Assembly (NCBI GenBank): GCA_033964015.1
Contig: CM066914.1
Coordinates: 19,937,023-20,001,022 of the forward strand
Reading direction: 5' to 3'
From: Scolanthus callimorphus
Taxonomy: Eukaryota > Cnidaria > Anthozoa > Actiniaria > Edwardsiidae
Length of the DNA stretch: 64,000 nt
Part shown: piece after piece, positions 48,561-62,198 of the stretch
Numbering within the stretch: position 1 is the first letter of the stretch
Layout: every line of letters begins with the position of its first letter
Position numbers and translations under genes: made by a program
Notes under the pieces: generated by a model
What the model was told of the DNA's origin: nothing
What the model saw: the letters and a program-made list of their open reading frames with translations, nothing else
The model's database searches: none

Positions 48561-51500
48561 GTCTTAAAGTGCGCATCTTCAGATAACTGGTTTCCTAGAT
48601 GACCCCCTTCTTGTCATATTTCGTTTGGAAAAGTATATATTACAATTTATCACTATGTAAGCGCGCAAAGTGGTTTGTGAACTTTTTGATACAACATTGT
48701 AATAATTCGGTAAACACATGAGCCTTTAGTTTACTCTTTTTAGTTTCTATCCATCGCTTTTTTGCTTGAAAACTTATTTTCCAAAGGAATATACAATGAA
48801 AGTTCTGTTCAACTGCAGGAAATTTTCAGGTAGACAAGTTCACCAATTTGGTACGTTTCTCATCTTTTACTACTGCGTAATTATATGAATGAAAAATTTC
48901 TGTGTACTTAAAGACGAATAAAACGTGTTAACGAATCATGCAGTTTTGGTTCTATATAACTCCGAAAACACTCTAGTTCAAAATATTGGTCGTGCTTCTT
49001 TTTTGGAGATAGTTGGTGAAGTGTGTGAAACTTTCACAATCCGATAGCATTCTTCAAAGGTTATATCTAACTTTCTCTACGTGGTAAAAGTCTTTCGCAA
49101 AATATTTATAGAGCTATTGCAATATATATTTAATTTTCGCTTTCCTAGCATGTCGATAATTAAAAATATGGATTGGATAAAAAGGAATGCTGGCTCCACG
49201 AGAGAGATATACCTCAATTTCAAGCAACATAGCCTAACTTTTTCTACTATTTTTTATAAGTCTTATGAAAAAAGATTTTGCGAAGGATTTGTTCATGTTT
49301 GGTGACTGAGAGAAATATAACTATAGTTTCCAAGTTATGCAATCATAAAATCCTTAGCCCATGCTCGACATGATTATGTTTCCAATTTAGAGGTGTGCGT
49401 GAGCCGTTGTACAGTAATTGTAGGCTTTGGAGAACAAGCTTTAATATCAACCACTCAGAATCACTTGAAAGTATTTCATATTCAATTTTATTTCAGGTCT
49501 CACACAAGTATACGATAATAATAATAATGCTAAACACATGTAAACAATTTGTGTGTGTGAAGAACGCGAGGAAAACATGTTTCAAACAAAGTTTGTTTTG
49601 TGGCGTAGAAACGCGGAAACTGGAAGGAAAGCTCTCGAACCAAGGTTTCCATGTTGAATTGCCTAATAAAGTCTCCCGTAGCCAGAGTAACGCGTATAGT
49701 TCAATGAAGTTTCAAATTCTGTCTTCATAAAAACGAGGTTTCTTCGGCCATGTTTATAAACCTAGATGATAGTTATTTAAGTTGTTATTTTCAAAGTTGT
49801 GGAGGACGAATCGTGTAGTTCAATAAGTCTCTCTTTACAAATCTTCCATAGCTTTCTCTTGGGGCTATGTTTCGCTGTGTATTTTTATTCGCCTTTTGGA
49901 GGAAAAGAGAGCTGTGCATTTTTACCCTCAATGAGATGACATTTTTTTTTCCACAAATTGAATAAAATTTGAACAGCCCTAACTTTTAGTCTCTAAGTAA
50001 TCACGCCTTTTTTGTGACCGATAATCAGTTACCTTTTGTATGTCTTTGTAATTTAGAAAGAAAGGCGGGAAATAAAACCACAAATATACCCAGTTGGTGG
50101 TTAATTTTCCTCAGCAAAGTTTAAATCCGATTGCCTTTGTTTAAAGAGTAACTATACTAAGACAGCCCTTCCTAAATTTACATTTAGAGGAAGGAGTTTA
50201 TTTCTTATGTGTCGATGATTGTACTTACAAATTCTCATATGGGACCATCTAAGCTACGTGGAAATGTTATTAGAACAAATTTTCTTTTCTTAGTTTTTAT
50301 TGGATGTCAAACAGGGCTGATGTTATTCTGATTTGATGTCAGTTTTTAACTGACAGTTTGGAACTATCCGCTAAATAGAGCATAGGAAATGTCTGTTTAA
50401 ACAATCTTATTCTGACGAAAAACGAATAAAATTAAAGGAACAGAACTAGAGCGTTTACTTGGAAAAAGCATAGAGATGGTGCACTTTATGGTTGTGCTAA
50501 CTTTTAGTTGAAGTGAAAGATCGGTATAACTTTTTGAAGTGGAGTTTTTAGCGCCTGCAGATTCTGACTGAGGACCTATCTTATCTCTCGAATGGCAGAC
50601 CGAAGACTGTGTTTATTTGTTATGGCAGCTTTATGTAACCAACAATAGTTTAATAATACTAAGTTTAATTAAAAATGGCCGTTTACTGTGCAAAGAGATT
50701 CGAGGATCAAAAAAGTTTTTTTTATCGTGGTTGGTCTTTGTTTCATATATATTTGTAGCTTCAGGTGTATGATTGATTGAAAAGAAATCTTTCTTTTTGT
50801 GGTGTTTCATTTTTTCTAGTAACGTCGTACATAACACACACTTCTTTTTGAGAAAAGCGCGCTTTATTCAGGACTAGTTATCGCGCGAGGAAGCTTAGCT
50901 GTCTGTCTATTTCTTTGCTGTATTTTATTATAATTCACACTTAGGTATTTCCGAAATTTATCGCTATGTTTCCTTGATGTCATGGTTTAACCCAAGCTGA
51001 TATAATCCAATCGAACATAAATATGCGAAAGTACCGATTTTTTCCAAAGAAAGAAAACTCCTTTCTCCCCATTGTTCCCAAAGTGTGAACCTTTAAACGC
51101 CCTTTTAGCTAATCTGATATATTCGTTCTAAATCTATTTGAAATAATAAGCTTTTAGCTTTCCTCTCCAATTTGATTATCAAGAACTTGGGACGAAAAGG
51201 AAAATGAAAGGAGGGGAGGGATTTACGTTCGAGTGACATTTCTCTTGTGTTTCACCTGATTCCACTTGAGGGAATTCTCGGCAAGAAAAATTATTGTTAG
51301 ATCTGTTTGTTTCTTCCTACATCCAGCCTTTCCGTATGACAACAAATCTCATCCTTGGGAGGATTTCGTCTTATGAAAAAGGAAATGAGAAAGAAATTCT
51401 CAATTGCAGTATAGAATCTATTAAACCCCAACCAATCACAGTCCCTCGCCCAAGATACCCTGATTTTAGATTAGGAATAGCGGAACATCAATCCTCGAAA

Positions 51501-54500
51501 AAGCCCTTTAGGGTTTTGTCAATATTTTTGCTGAGTACATTGAAATGAATAGGAAAGTCCCATGTTTGAAAACAAGCTTCGAATTGAAAGCACTGGAGGG
51601 CAAGGAATATTAGCAATGTTATTTCATTGTCATAGATAAAATAAGCTATTTCTTAAGTAAACGCCTCAGTGTGATGAAATTACAAAGCAGATTAACTTAT
51701 GTATACATGCCTCTGGCGTAACGCTTGTGTTTAATAGTTGAAAGAAAAAAATGTTCATATACTTTTAATTTTTAAAACCAACACGAGCGGGTCTTGCAGT
51801 TGTTTTTCAAAGTGGATCGTTACAGAATTCTATAAGCATGAGTAACAAAAGAGATTCTTTTCTTGAAAAAACACCTAAATATCCTAATAGTGTTTTCTTA
51901 ATAATAAGGTTCCATCAAAACGACAAGTTTGGACACGGTGTCAAAAAGAAACAAAAATAAATCCTTTCTATGAATATCTACTTTCTTAGTTTGATATATA
52001 AACAAATGAGCAGTTTTTTGTTGGGATTTAGAAAGGCGTGTAGAAAGTGAAGATGTCAGGGTTGGTATCTTGAGAGTCTCTTCTCTGTGACGAAGCATTG
52101 GCGACGTCCTCTCAACCGAACCGCTAAGATCTTCTCCAAGTCTCGTATCAACAATCAAACCCTTGAGCCGTGAGCACCTCTGCTCGATTGCCTTTAGATT
52201 GGACGGTATCTTTTGAAGCTTGCGCGGTTCGAGTGCACATCTTCACACATCCGAACTCCATCGTCTAGCCGCGCTCATCGTTCTGTAAACATTTTACACA
52301 GTATATGATTCGATAGATCGACAAACTATGTTTTGGCTAACGAGGAACTGCCGGCGTGCACGTTGTTTTGGTCGGAAAGACGGGGTTTCGTAGTCATTTG
52401 CGTCGGAAAACATACCGTGTCAAAATACCTACGGCCCGTTTCCTGCTAGCGATAGAATCAGATGAAGTGATCGTGAATTTGTTTTTTAATCAGGTGGTCG
52501 AAAACCGACAGATTTGAATCTGTTAAACTAGCTTTCATTTTGCACAGACAACAAGATATGACATTTTCGGTATCTTAAAAAATGACTATAATGTATTCCG
52601 AAAAGTGTATCCACGTAGTGGTGGCTCTTCTAAGACTTGTTCCGCGCGTTTTCGTGTTCCTGACGCCTACAGATGATGTGTTTATGCCTGTAATTTCCAA
52701 AAGGAAAGATTCTAGCTTAGATTAAATACCCATTTCGTCATCCCTAAACTCATAACATCAAAAAGTGATTTATGTTTATTTGTACCTCGAGAAAGGACGG
52801 TTCAGGAACCGATCTGAGCGATCGGATCTTTAGAGAAATTCCTCTATATATTTTACTATAAGCTTAACCCTTGGTAATACCGGCATAATATATTGATATC
52901 CAAGATATTCTAAACATCGCGTTATGAGAATATACACACGTGCTTTTTAAAGTGTATAACACAGTTATGTGAAACATACTTTTATCTCAGAGTGCTCAGG
53001 AAGGAAACGTGAATGAATGGCCATGTTTTATTTGTGTTTAGAAAATGCTTTTTTTTATTTAAATCAAATTACATGCACATTTCACGGTACTCATTCCTTG
53101 GTATAAACAACTTCTTTGATGATATAGATTTTTGCCACGGCAATAATACACAAAACAAATGTGACAAAAACTGCTAGTCAGGTCCGTAAATACAAAAATA
53201 AAAAAATATCTGCTGGCAGGGAAATAGATCTCCTAAATAAGTGGATGTGATTCTATTTAGGCGGCAAATGAAAATTTTCGACTGGGAATTGTCAGAAATT
53301 GTCTATTGGTACTAAAACACTTCTTGAATATTCTTGGTTAATATCGCGCAAAGAATAACCGAAAAAATATCTCATCGTTGTATTTTTTTGTTAATTAAAA
53401 ATCACAAACATTCAAATTTACGTTTGATTTTATTTCCAAGAAAGTGGTTTGTAAAAAGACAAGAAAAAGTGGGTGGGAGAGCTTCTCAAACTTCAAGCGC
53501 TTTTTAAATAATCCCTGTTGAAATCCACTACAACAACGTTGGATTCAGTGGGTTGTAAAATAAGTATAGAGAACCATAGAGAGCGCTTAAATGTCTTAAA
53601 TCTGATTTTCAAGTTAAATTTAAGGGGAAGACTAGGGACATACTTTGAAACATCTTAGAGTGAATGTTTCATCTGATAATCCACATTACAACTCCGTCAG
53701 ATATGACAAGAGCTACGTAGTTTCCCTTTACGTGTTCTGTGATTTTCATGCAGTGATATCTAAAGGCCTGAATGTGTTAGAAAAACACCAAAGTGCAGAA
53801 TGCCTGTCCGTCACTCTTGTCTCTGGTTCATCGAAGTGACAAAATTGAATTGAGTTCACTTAATCAGTATAATTTGCAACCTCTTTCCGTGCTTTAGACC
53901 TATTTCTTAAGGCCCCCGCACTGTGATTTTTCCCCAATTTCTCCTGTCGAGAGTGCACCGCTTCAGAAATTAATGCAAAAACACTTAAAAGTGTACTTAA
54001 TGGCACAAGCAGGAAGCGAGGCAGGGGGTTCCAAATTGCAAATCCGAGAAAAAAACCACAACCGGAATTCACACTGGATTGACCAATTTATAAATAAGTA
54101 ATATTTCCCCTCTAGCTGGTAAATCAGCAGGGATTGATGATAAATGAACTTGTGAGACACTAAAAAGCCGTTACACGGTGTATTATCAATGGCTGACCAA
54201 AAGGGGGCGTTTTCCCAGCATGAAAATTCTTAATGGAACTTGAAGCATTGTGTTAACAGGATGCTTTTGAAATATTATTATTCTCGAAAAATGGGTTAGA
54301 GGCCTTTTGGATACCACCATGACATTTTCACTCGCTGTTCTTTTGTTTTGGCTAAAGCACGTCGAGCCGAAATACAGACTGCACTTGAACTGACACTAAG
54401 TAGAAATAGTAACAATAGCTATTGTGTTCATAGAATGAGGGGTGGGGGTGTGGAGCCGGGGTTATGCCAGGAAAAGGGATATAGATTATCATCGCAAAAA

Positions 54501-54520
54501 CCGACAGAGCAGAGAAGATT
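48561..54520. other. No gene recognised
   Basis: AT-rich DNA with chance reading frames (the longest is 111 codons at 49395-49730, without a recognisable domain). I see no transposon termini. Confidence 0.5.
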
Positions 54521-54524
54521 TTAA

Positions 54525-55460
54525 GGTGGCCGGCACCCTATAGTCCGGTCATTAGTTGGAAGGGGTGGTGGAGAAGCACACCTCACGAGCGTTCATGTTT
54601 TTTGGTAACCCCCCTTAAATGAATACTTCAAAAAAAATCTAGGACCCCCCTGTAAAAATCTAATATATGCAAATCGACCAAGACATGTAACCTGAAGGCC
54701 CTGTACGAAATTCTTACTTTCCTCAATGACTATAAGCACCAAAATGTTAACGCTACTTAACCTGATTCTTCGACTGACTCGTCTGCATGGATCTCGAGAA
54801 CAGTATCCCCGAAGTGTCCATGATTCGAGGTTTTGAAGGCCCCCCGATTCCCTAAATTTTATATTTCAAAGCCTCACAATTTTTCACTTAATTTTTTTCA
54901 TGGCCCTCTAATTTCTCCTTCACCACGGCCCTCCGACTTAAATAATGCCCGCTCCATTTAAGGGTCTTATGTCAGGTCAAAAAGTCATGTAGTGATTTCT
55001 TCATTCATATTCTGTGCCTTTGTGAGTTTTTTGCTCATTTTCATGTGAATATGAAAAACGTTAAAGCAGTAATTCCTTGAAGACACCATGTAAACATCAC
55101 ATGACTTGTGAAATGGACAATTATTTGCATACGACGCCGAAAAGGTCTATTCTAAGAAGACCTTGTCCAAAAACGAAATGTTTACCTTTGGCCAGAAAAA
55201 AGAAACTCCTTTTACAGATATTTCGTAGCGATGATCAGACAATTTTTGGGGCATGCTTTCTATCATAAATTCAATTGCAAGTTTCGCCGATCTCTGGTTA
55301 TTTGAAATTTATATATATATATATTTTTTGGGTTACAAATAATTTACATTGTCAGTACAGCAAATGAATATTTTTCGGAGATTTTTTTAATCGCATAAAT
55401 AAAATAAAAACAACCACCTTTTTGGCAAAATCTGAAAATTTTGTTGGCACGTGAGCCACC
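54525..55460. mobile_element. Possible TTAA-flanked element with GGTGGC ends
   Basis: TTAA-GGTGGC at the left (54521-54530) mirrors GCCACC-TTAA at the right (55455-55464). Terminal pairing is short and imperfect, so the boundaries are tentative. It encodes no recognisable protein. Confidence 0.4.
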
Positions 55461-55640
55461 TTAAATATTTGTTCGCAATGTCGAAAGTAGGATTGCAATT
55501 ACTAAATTGGACAAATATAAACATAAATAACCACCTTTTTGGCCTATATATTTTTGTTTTCGGTCAAAGAATCAGGCGTGCACCACATTAAATGTTCGTT
55601 CGCCGGAAGTAGGATTGCAGAAGCTCAATTGGACAAAAAA
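55409..55640 (+). repeat. Degenerate tandem repeat, about 115-120-bp unit, two copies
   Basis: Both copies contain ACCACCTTTTTGGC, then a TTCG-containing stretch (TTTGTTCGC or GTTCGTTCGC), then AAGTAGGATTGCA and AATTGGACAAA. The second copy begins near 55529. The copies are substantially diverged. Confidence 0.6.
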
Positions 55641-56364
55641 GGCGTTCTAACTTTATTTCGCCACTAGTTTTTTTTAAAAAATATCGTGATCCCTAAACGT
55701 ACTCCGAACACCCATTGTACCCCCTCCGGTCAGACATGCACGTCTGGTTTATGAAATGAATAATTTTGTTTTAAAAAAAAATCATTACTTATCTAAGTTT
55801 GGTGTACAAAAAAGTTTCAAATTTATCTCTCTTGCCATATTTCAAACGCCAAAAAAGCTGCTTTACATGTTTGTGCAAACTTTAAATGAAGTCTTATTAA
55901 AACATTATTTAACTTGACGATTTCTGACTACAACCAATGCGCTTCCCTGAACACATGTACTCGGGAGTTTCTAAATAATTCCCTTTTATCTCTATCACAA
56001 GCAATATAACTTTAATGAGCAAATGATTAATTAAGAAGTTGCTAATGCCCCTCCTAAGCGATAAATTTACTTCTTGGACACGCCTGCTATACTCTCGTTT
56101 TCCCGCATCGCTTACGCCTCCAGTGCTTGTTTATTTTTGTATGCTTTTAGGGAGTAGATTCAGGCAAAAAAGATGTTTATGATTACCAAGATGAAAAGTT
56201 TAAATACCCTAGAGGGCCATTCGCAGTTCGAAGACGTTCTCTCTGTTAAAGTGTTGTACACTTGGAACAACGATTTTTGCGCAGATAAAAATTGATGACT
56301 TCTATGTCTTCATCTGAGAAGGGTCGTTGTTTAGCGCAATTAATTGCAGGCAGTCATCAATGAA

Positions 56365-56821
56365 AGAATAAGCGCGGGCTACTGAAAAATCCATGCTTGC
56401 TCCAAACGCAGGCGAAATATCGAGTCTACTTGCACAAGATATAGAAATCCACAAATTGTCGCAAAAGGTTGCGCAAAAAAATTGTCCTCGGACCGAACCG
56501 TGATAATTTTGCGACATGAATCGTCAATGTGAGTCTCCTCCTAACGGTGTGTGTTTAAAATGCCGGGGGTAACTCCTTCGGGCTAAATTCTAATCTGATT
56601 GCAGAGCTCTTGGTAATGCACCTGAACCATGCAGATTTCAATCACTTCATGATTCATAGAAAAATCAGACTGTAAGGAATTCTTGTTCGTCATTTTTCTA
56701 TGAATTTTCAAGATTTTCACGACAGTGGGAACTTTGCAGGTGTTGTATGTGTTTTAATTTTGACATGAATAAACGGTGTAGTTTTCTATGCATAGAATAA
56801 GCGCGGGCTACTGAAAAATCC
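56365..56821 (+). repeat. Pair of exact 28-bp direct repeats
   Basis: 56365-56392 and 56794-56821 are identical (AGAATAAGCGCGGGCTACTG, then AAAAATCC). On the minus strand both fall in open frames that share the peptide DFSVARAYS. The surrounding sequence is not obviously repeated. Confidence 0.75.
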
Positions 56822-56868
56822 TGTGCTACCTGTGTTATTAAAAAAGTTTCGTTACCAGGAAAAAACAA

Positions 56869-57063
56869 TAGACCTTTTTCGCTTGATCGGGGGTCCTGTG
56901 GTTTGTTTCCCCAACTGACACTCAAGCAAACGAAATCTTTTGTTTTTCCCTTAATGCACGAGCAAGCACTTAAATATTCATGTGACCAAACAAAGAAATT
57001 GTTCCGCAAAAGTGCCAGTTAGGGAAACAAACCACAGCATCCCCACTCAAGCGGAAATGGTCT
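56869..57063. mobile_element. MITE/foldback with AGACC termini
   Basis: The left half (AGACCTTTTTCGCTTGATC, then GTCCTGTGGTTTGTTTCCC) is inverted at the right (GGGAAACAAACCACAGC, then CTCAAGCGGAAATGGTCT). The outer word AATAGACCTTTTTC is shared with the element at 60144-60535. Confidence 0.75.
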
Positions 57064-58113
57064 CTCATGCGACCAAAAGATGTTTCTCAAATGATGGAAG
57101 CCATTTGGCGGTTGGTGCTTGAAGGGAGATTCCTCAGAATTATGAAAATCGCAGTAAATAAAGGTTTACTTAGGGATGGGGTAGGGGCAACTTTCGAAGG
57201 CGCTCATTGACCCATAGGGCCGTACGATATGCTTTTCGAGTTCGATTATTTCTTCTCGGGTCCGTGGGTTATTTTCTGGACATAATAGTTCGCTCTATAC
57301 TACTCGCAACTACTCAACTCCCGTTTGTCAGGTTTTCGTCGAGTCGGAAACCTGTCAAATGCACGCCGCGAAAGAGAGGAAAATCATTTTGGTTCTGATT
57401 GTTGAGTGGAAGAGCAGAGAAACATTGAATCGCCATCATAGTTCCCCTCTTCGCTTCCCTCTTGTCACGCTTGTGGCCTTGGGGCGCTCATGCGAACGTA
57501 TTGTTCAACAGTTTAGTTCAGCATTAGTTCGTCTTTTTTCATCAATGTTCTCCTTATCTGAAGAACATCCATTTCCATTTCCAATCCCAAAAAACAGATT
57601 GACATTTTGTAGCGCGAAAAAAAAAAGAAATGAAATCAGCTGTAAAAACCTTATCCATATTCCTTTCTTCTCAGGACGTCATCATTAAGCAAGAACTCAC
57701 TTGTAGGGGGTGGTTGAGCAGTCGGACATAGAAAAGATAATCAAATGTAAAGGTACATGTCATTTCCCGTCATGGGATGACTCCTCCTTTATCCCTTACA
57801 TTCTCATTTCTGTTTGACTTTTAACCGCATTAATGTACCACACGAATATGATTGATCCTCCCTTGGTCCTTCATGGTGGTCAATATTTTTATTCTTTATT
57901 CCTTTTACTCGAAGTTTAAAATCTGTATGCGTATACAGCTTTTTTACGAACGTTAATCTTTGTTAAGAGCTATCTTGAGATGTTTTCAAATTTTTACCAA
58001 ACTCAGCCTCGATGTTCTTGGTTTTACAATCTGGTGACATACAACATAACTCGGCGTCACGTGAACAAAATTCTCCCACTCGAAGGCAACAATTTCTTTC
58101 AATAATGACACAA
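57064..58113. other. No gene recognised
   Basis: Chance reading frames only (the longest, 109 codons at 57359-57688, has no recognisable domain). Confidence 0.45.
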
Positions 58114-58115
58114 TA

Positions 58116-58543
58116 CAGTAAAAACCCGCATAAAAGAACAGGTATTTTGGGGATTCAGGCTAATTTTGTTCTTGTACATTGGGTGTTTTCTGCAAAATCA
58201 ACCTGAAAATGTTCTTAAACTTGTTTCTTAACATCAAATACTGCATACACTACCAACAGTCAAAATATAGAATGTGATTGGCACAAGGTAACATTTAGTT
58301 AAAAAAAGAATTGCTACATGTACCCTGGAATTCCTCATACAGTACCTGCTGTAGGAGTAGAACTCTGTGGGCAATGGTCTAGCACATTATATTGATCTAC
58401 TCAGTACTCTACTACAGTGGGTTACTGTACTCGAATCTAAGTGGCAGCTTTTATACATTTTTCAGGCTGCATGTCTTCTTGTCTCAGGTACCTTTTTGAC
58501 CAAATTTCAGCCTGAGTGTTCTTTTTTATGCGGGTTTTTACTG
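58116..58543. mobile_element. Element D2, mariner-like MITE, 428 bp, intact
   Basis: The ends CAGTAAAAACCCGCATAAA and ...TTATGCGGGTTTTTACTG are inverted. TA target duplications lie at 58114-58115 and 58544-58545. It is collinear with D1 at 20279-21991 and shows D1's site before element B inserted. Non-coding. Confidence 0.88.
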
Positions 58544-58545
58544 TA

Positions 58546-60143
58546 CTGTAGAAGTGGTAAATGAATAAATGATTATCGCAGTTAAGAAGCAGTCTAAGCG
58601 ATCGCTATAAATGGAAGACCTGAAAAAAGTATATTGTTTCAATTTTGTCAGGTAAACTGAGCACGAAGTTAAGTGACCACGATTGGCAATGAAGCAAAAC
58701 AATTTTTTTTCGCAAACCTATAAAAAATACATTTTAATTAATATTGCTGTCAATGAAAACTACATCGTGATGAAATGTTGTATGAGAATAGCTTCAAATA
58801 TTCTCTAAATTTTGAACTTAAAAAATATAAATGTTACGGACAAAATTTATTGGCAGAGGATGTGCGTGGATGCCCCATAGCCACCTTAACCAAATAAAAA
58901 CGTATATGAAGGTGCAATTATTTGGACTTGCCTTTTTGCTTTATTTTCTAAAATGGTTGAACATCAACGGATTTTGCAATCACGTTAGGGCGTGTGAGGT
59001 CTAGTTGGCTAATCTTTCTATGGGCGTCCTGACATTTCTCGCTAGTTTCTAGACGTCTATACGTTTGCTTTATATTTAGGATTTAACTGGTTGCTAGAGC
59101 TGCGCACGTGTAAGAGCTACGCCAACTCCAGCTAACTCGATAACTTCACCTTTCTCATACAGCAGACTAAAAAAAGCATTTAAAAATCATGGTTTCTCGC
59201 AACATTCACCTCTGTTCAAATATTACCTTTCTTAACAACAATGCATCCTTAGATCCGATTAGCAAGCTATTGACGTTCAATTATGGAATAATAAACTGGA
59301 CAAACGAACACCCTAGTCCCCTTGACAGAACAATTAACTTCTGTCTCAGATGCAAGTATGTTCAGTGGGAGAGTCCTCCTTATTTGAACTGTATTGTAGC
59401 ACATAAATGCAGTCTTCTTTGCTCAGATGTATCAACTCTGTTAAGGGATCTTCAGAGATCTGTGGCCTCATGACGGAGGGCATTGTGGTCCTGCTTGATT
59501 AGAATATAATGCTAAACACGTTTTGTAAACAGACCAGTGTCCACATTGTAATTCTGCACTCCGCTGTTCACATAAACCCTTTGTCAGCGCGGAACTGGAA
59601 GCAAACTTTCAATTACCGAGTTTTTCTTTGTCTGAAAAAATGTTGAAAAAGCTGGAATTCACTAATTAATGGGTCTCTTCAAAAGGACCAGTATGGAGTG
59701 TAACAAAACTTAGTTTCCAAAGTGCTGGTCCTTTTTCTCCTAAAGCCTGTCACATGCAGTCCTCAGGGTTATTAGAAAAGACAAAATATAACGCTGCTTC
59801 GGGGTTTCTGTGGTACATGCATCGTTTTCGAAACCACAAAAAGGCCACAAAAACCCGCCTGTGGAGAAGTCTACTGAATTTGAATTATAACAACCTGCCC
59901 TTTGTTTCTTTGTGATTCTATCATCAAGTGATTGGGGAGGGACAGAGGCCGAGGCTTTTGCAGTGGGAAGGCTGAATTACGGCTTTGTAAACAGAGTTGT
60001 CGGACTGACAGGCTGCTTATACACCTAATTCAATACATGTTCCTTTGGGAATTGAGCACGGAAGCTGAAGCACGGAATACAATGGGATTATGTGCTTTAG
60101 GGACTACAAAACAATGGTGCTCGACTACCAAAGACCGAAGTCC
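58546..60143. other. No gene recognised; one short inverted word pair
   Basis: AAAAGGACCAG at about 59682 and CTGGTCCTTTT at about 59728 form a possible small hairpin. I see nothing else firm. Confidence 0.45.
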
Positions 60144-60535
60144 AATAGACCTTTTTCCAAAATGGCCGCCGCAAATTCACATGTCTTATAATTAAACTGA
60201 CTGAAAATAAAATACTGGTACTAGAAAGAGCATCATCACATTAGTAATCCTTTAAATTTTCGTTATGCCAAATGCCATGTCGGCTGAGAAAGCAGAGTGA
60301 AAAATGAAAATTTTTACAGAGATTTGTATGACTGGGGGTATGACGCATACCCCCAGTCATACAAACGCCTGTAAATTTCCACATTTTTAACTTTCGTTTT
60401 CTCGTAAGATATTGGATATAATGCAGCGAACTTTTGTAGTTTTACTAAAGTGGTGATGTGTGTTCTAGTGCTGGTGTTCATTTTAAACAAAAATCGATTT
60501 TAATTTTCGGCGGCCATTTTGGAAAAAGGTCTATT
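60144..60535. mobile_element. MITE with AATAGACC termini and a central hairpin
   Basis: The left end AATAGACCTTTTTCCAAAAT, followed by GGCCGCC, is inverted at the right end (GGCGGCCATTTT...GGTCTATT). The centre holds a 19-bp perfect stem at 60324-60364 (TTGTATGACTGGGGGTATG) with a 3-nt loop. Each end carries an AAAATGGCCGCCG word of YY1 type. Confidence 0.8.
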
Positions 60536-60655
60536 CCCAAAGCAACTTTTTTGAAAAAAGGTATATTTAACCCGGGGAGAGACTTACCAGAAACTTAGAC
60601 GGGGGTGCTCGTCCTATCCTTAGGGGATTTAAAATTCACCCAACTGCTATCTCTG

Positions 60656-60931
60656 CACATCCGTATAGTGAAATTGCAAAGTTTCAAAAGAATTACTTGA
60701 AAACTGGCTGAGATATGAATTATCAAAACTTCGTATTCTGGCTTACTTTTTACAAAGAAATGTATGGGCAAAACGTCAAGTCGAGGCTGGACGGGCATCC
60801 ATGCCCGTCCAGTCTCGTTTCGATGTATTTTCCCAATAAAATAAGCAGAATACGAAGTTTTGAAAATTCATATCCCAGTCAGTATTCAAGCAACCTTCAC
60901 CAAACTTTGCAATTTTACTAATACGGATGTG
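60656..60931. repeat. Foldback with a central GGACGGGCAT hairpin
   Basis: The outer arms CACATCCGTAT...GCAAAGTTT and AAACTTTGC...ATACGGATGTG are inverted. The middle arms (AAACTTCGTATTCTG and complement) and a central stem near 60780-60822 (GGCTGGACGGGCAT/ATGCCCGTCCAG) continue the pairing. Confidence 0.75.
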
Positions 60932-60972
60932 TAGAATTCAATACGTGATAACGGCCTATTGGAAGAGGTTGA

Positions 60973-61070
60973 CATGACATCGTGAGTTAGCAGAACCGAG
61001 GCCTGTGTTATCTGTCGAAGGCTGAGGCAGATAACACAGGCACGAGGTTTTGCTAACTCACGATGTCATG
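60973..61070. repeat. Foldback, family shared with 11025-11128
   Basis: The arms start CATGACATCGTGAGTTAGCA and end TGCTAACTCACGATGTCATG. The flank CATGCGAAAACCGAATTCAA matches the flank of the 11-kb copy in reverse. Confidence 0.75.
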
Positions 61071-61974
61071 CGAAAACCGAATTCAATAATTGTTTTATTA
61101 TACATTTTAAAGACAACAAATTGAAACGATGGCAAATGACTAGACTTTATTCAAAATGGTTTTATTCAAATTCAAAATGCAGACACGGACGAGGGGCTTG
61201 GGAACGACCGACTTTGAACTTGACTTGCTAAATGCAATATCTGCTGCAGATATTGGCGTTCCAATGACCAAGTAAATGAAGGACGAACCACTTGACAGAC
61301 TCAGCCCGTTGGTGCATATATCAACTTGAGTTGAGTTAGCTGGTCCTCCCCGTCCCCTCCCCTCCCCCTCCCACTCCCCCGTGGGGATCGGGGTATTGAG
61401 CACGGTATCACCGGACGAATGTCTCAAGTTTTTTTTTTTTTACGGCTTTTTGAAGCGGGTAAGAAGCAAGGAGGCGGGACCGTTTAAACAAAGTAGAGCT
61501 ACAGCGACGTAGCCTTGTCAACAGTTTTTTTGGAGGACAGTGAGCAGTAGTCTCCCTCTAAGCCCGTTCTTTGTGTCGGTCACGTAACGCTTCCCTCCCC
61601 ACGAACTGCTGCTCACATTCGATCCACATTTCTTTCTTTTGCGAGGAAAGCTACGAACCTACGTATAACTGCTCTCCTTCACTATAAGAACGGGGAGACA
61701 TATGTGCGCGGCTTAGTAAATTTTGTACGAAAATTTATTTGCTTCATTACGGCGGACCTTTACACTGAGTTAATCAGATTCTTGTCTTGTTTCGCCTAGT
61801 ACAGTTGCTTGGCTTCTGTCGCGACAAAAAAAGTCAAAAAACATATTTGCGCGAATAGCTGGAATCGTCCATTGAAGTCGCGGAAAACTTTAGACAAAGA
61901 GCACCCCCACACACCAAGAAAAAGCACGTAAAACTGAACATTACGGGAAGCAAAGCACAGACAAGTTATAGTCA

Positions 61975-62108
61975 AGTCGGTAGAGGGGGTCCACGAGCAC
62001 CCCCGGAATTAACATCTAAAACCATTTTTTAGACATCCTAAGGATTCCAAAAACGTATGTCTCGTTAGAAGTTCCGGGGGGTGCTCGTGGACCTGCCCTC
62101 TACCGACT
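61975..62108. mobile_element. Foldback/MITE with AGTCGGTAGAGGG termini
   Basis: The left AGTCGGTAGAGGG, followed by GTCCACGAGCACCCCC, is inverted at the right (GGGGGTGCTCGTGGACC...CCCTCTACCGACT). The spacer is about 60 bp. Confidence 0.75.
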
Positions 62109-62198
62109 ACACTATTCGCTTCTCGCGACTGTACTCATGCTAGCTACCATATGCAAGCTCCTCTTTATCCCTATTATGAAGAGTAATAAATAGAGGAT

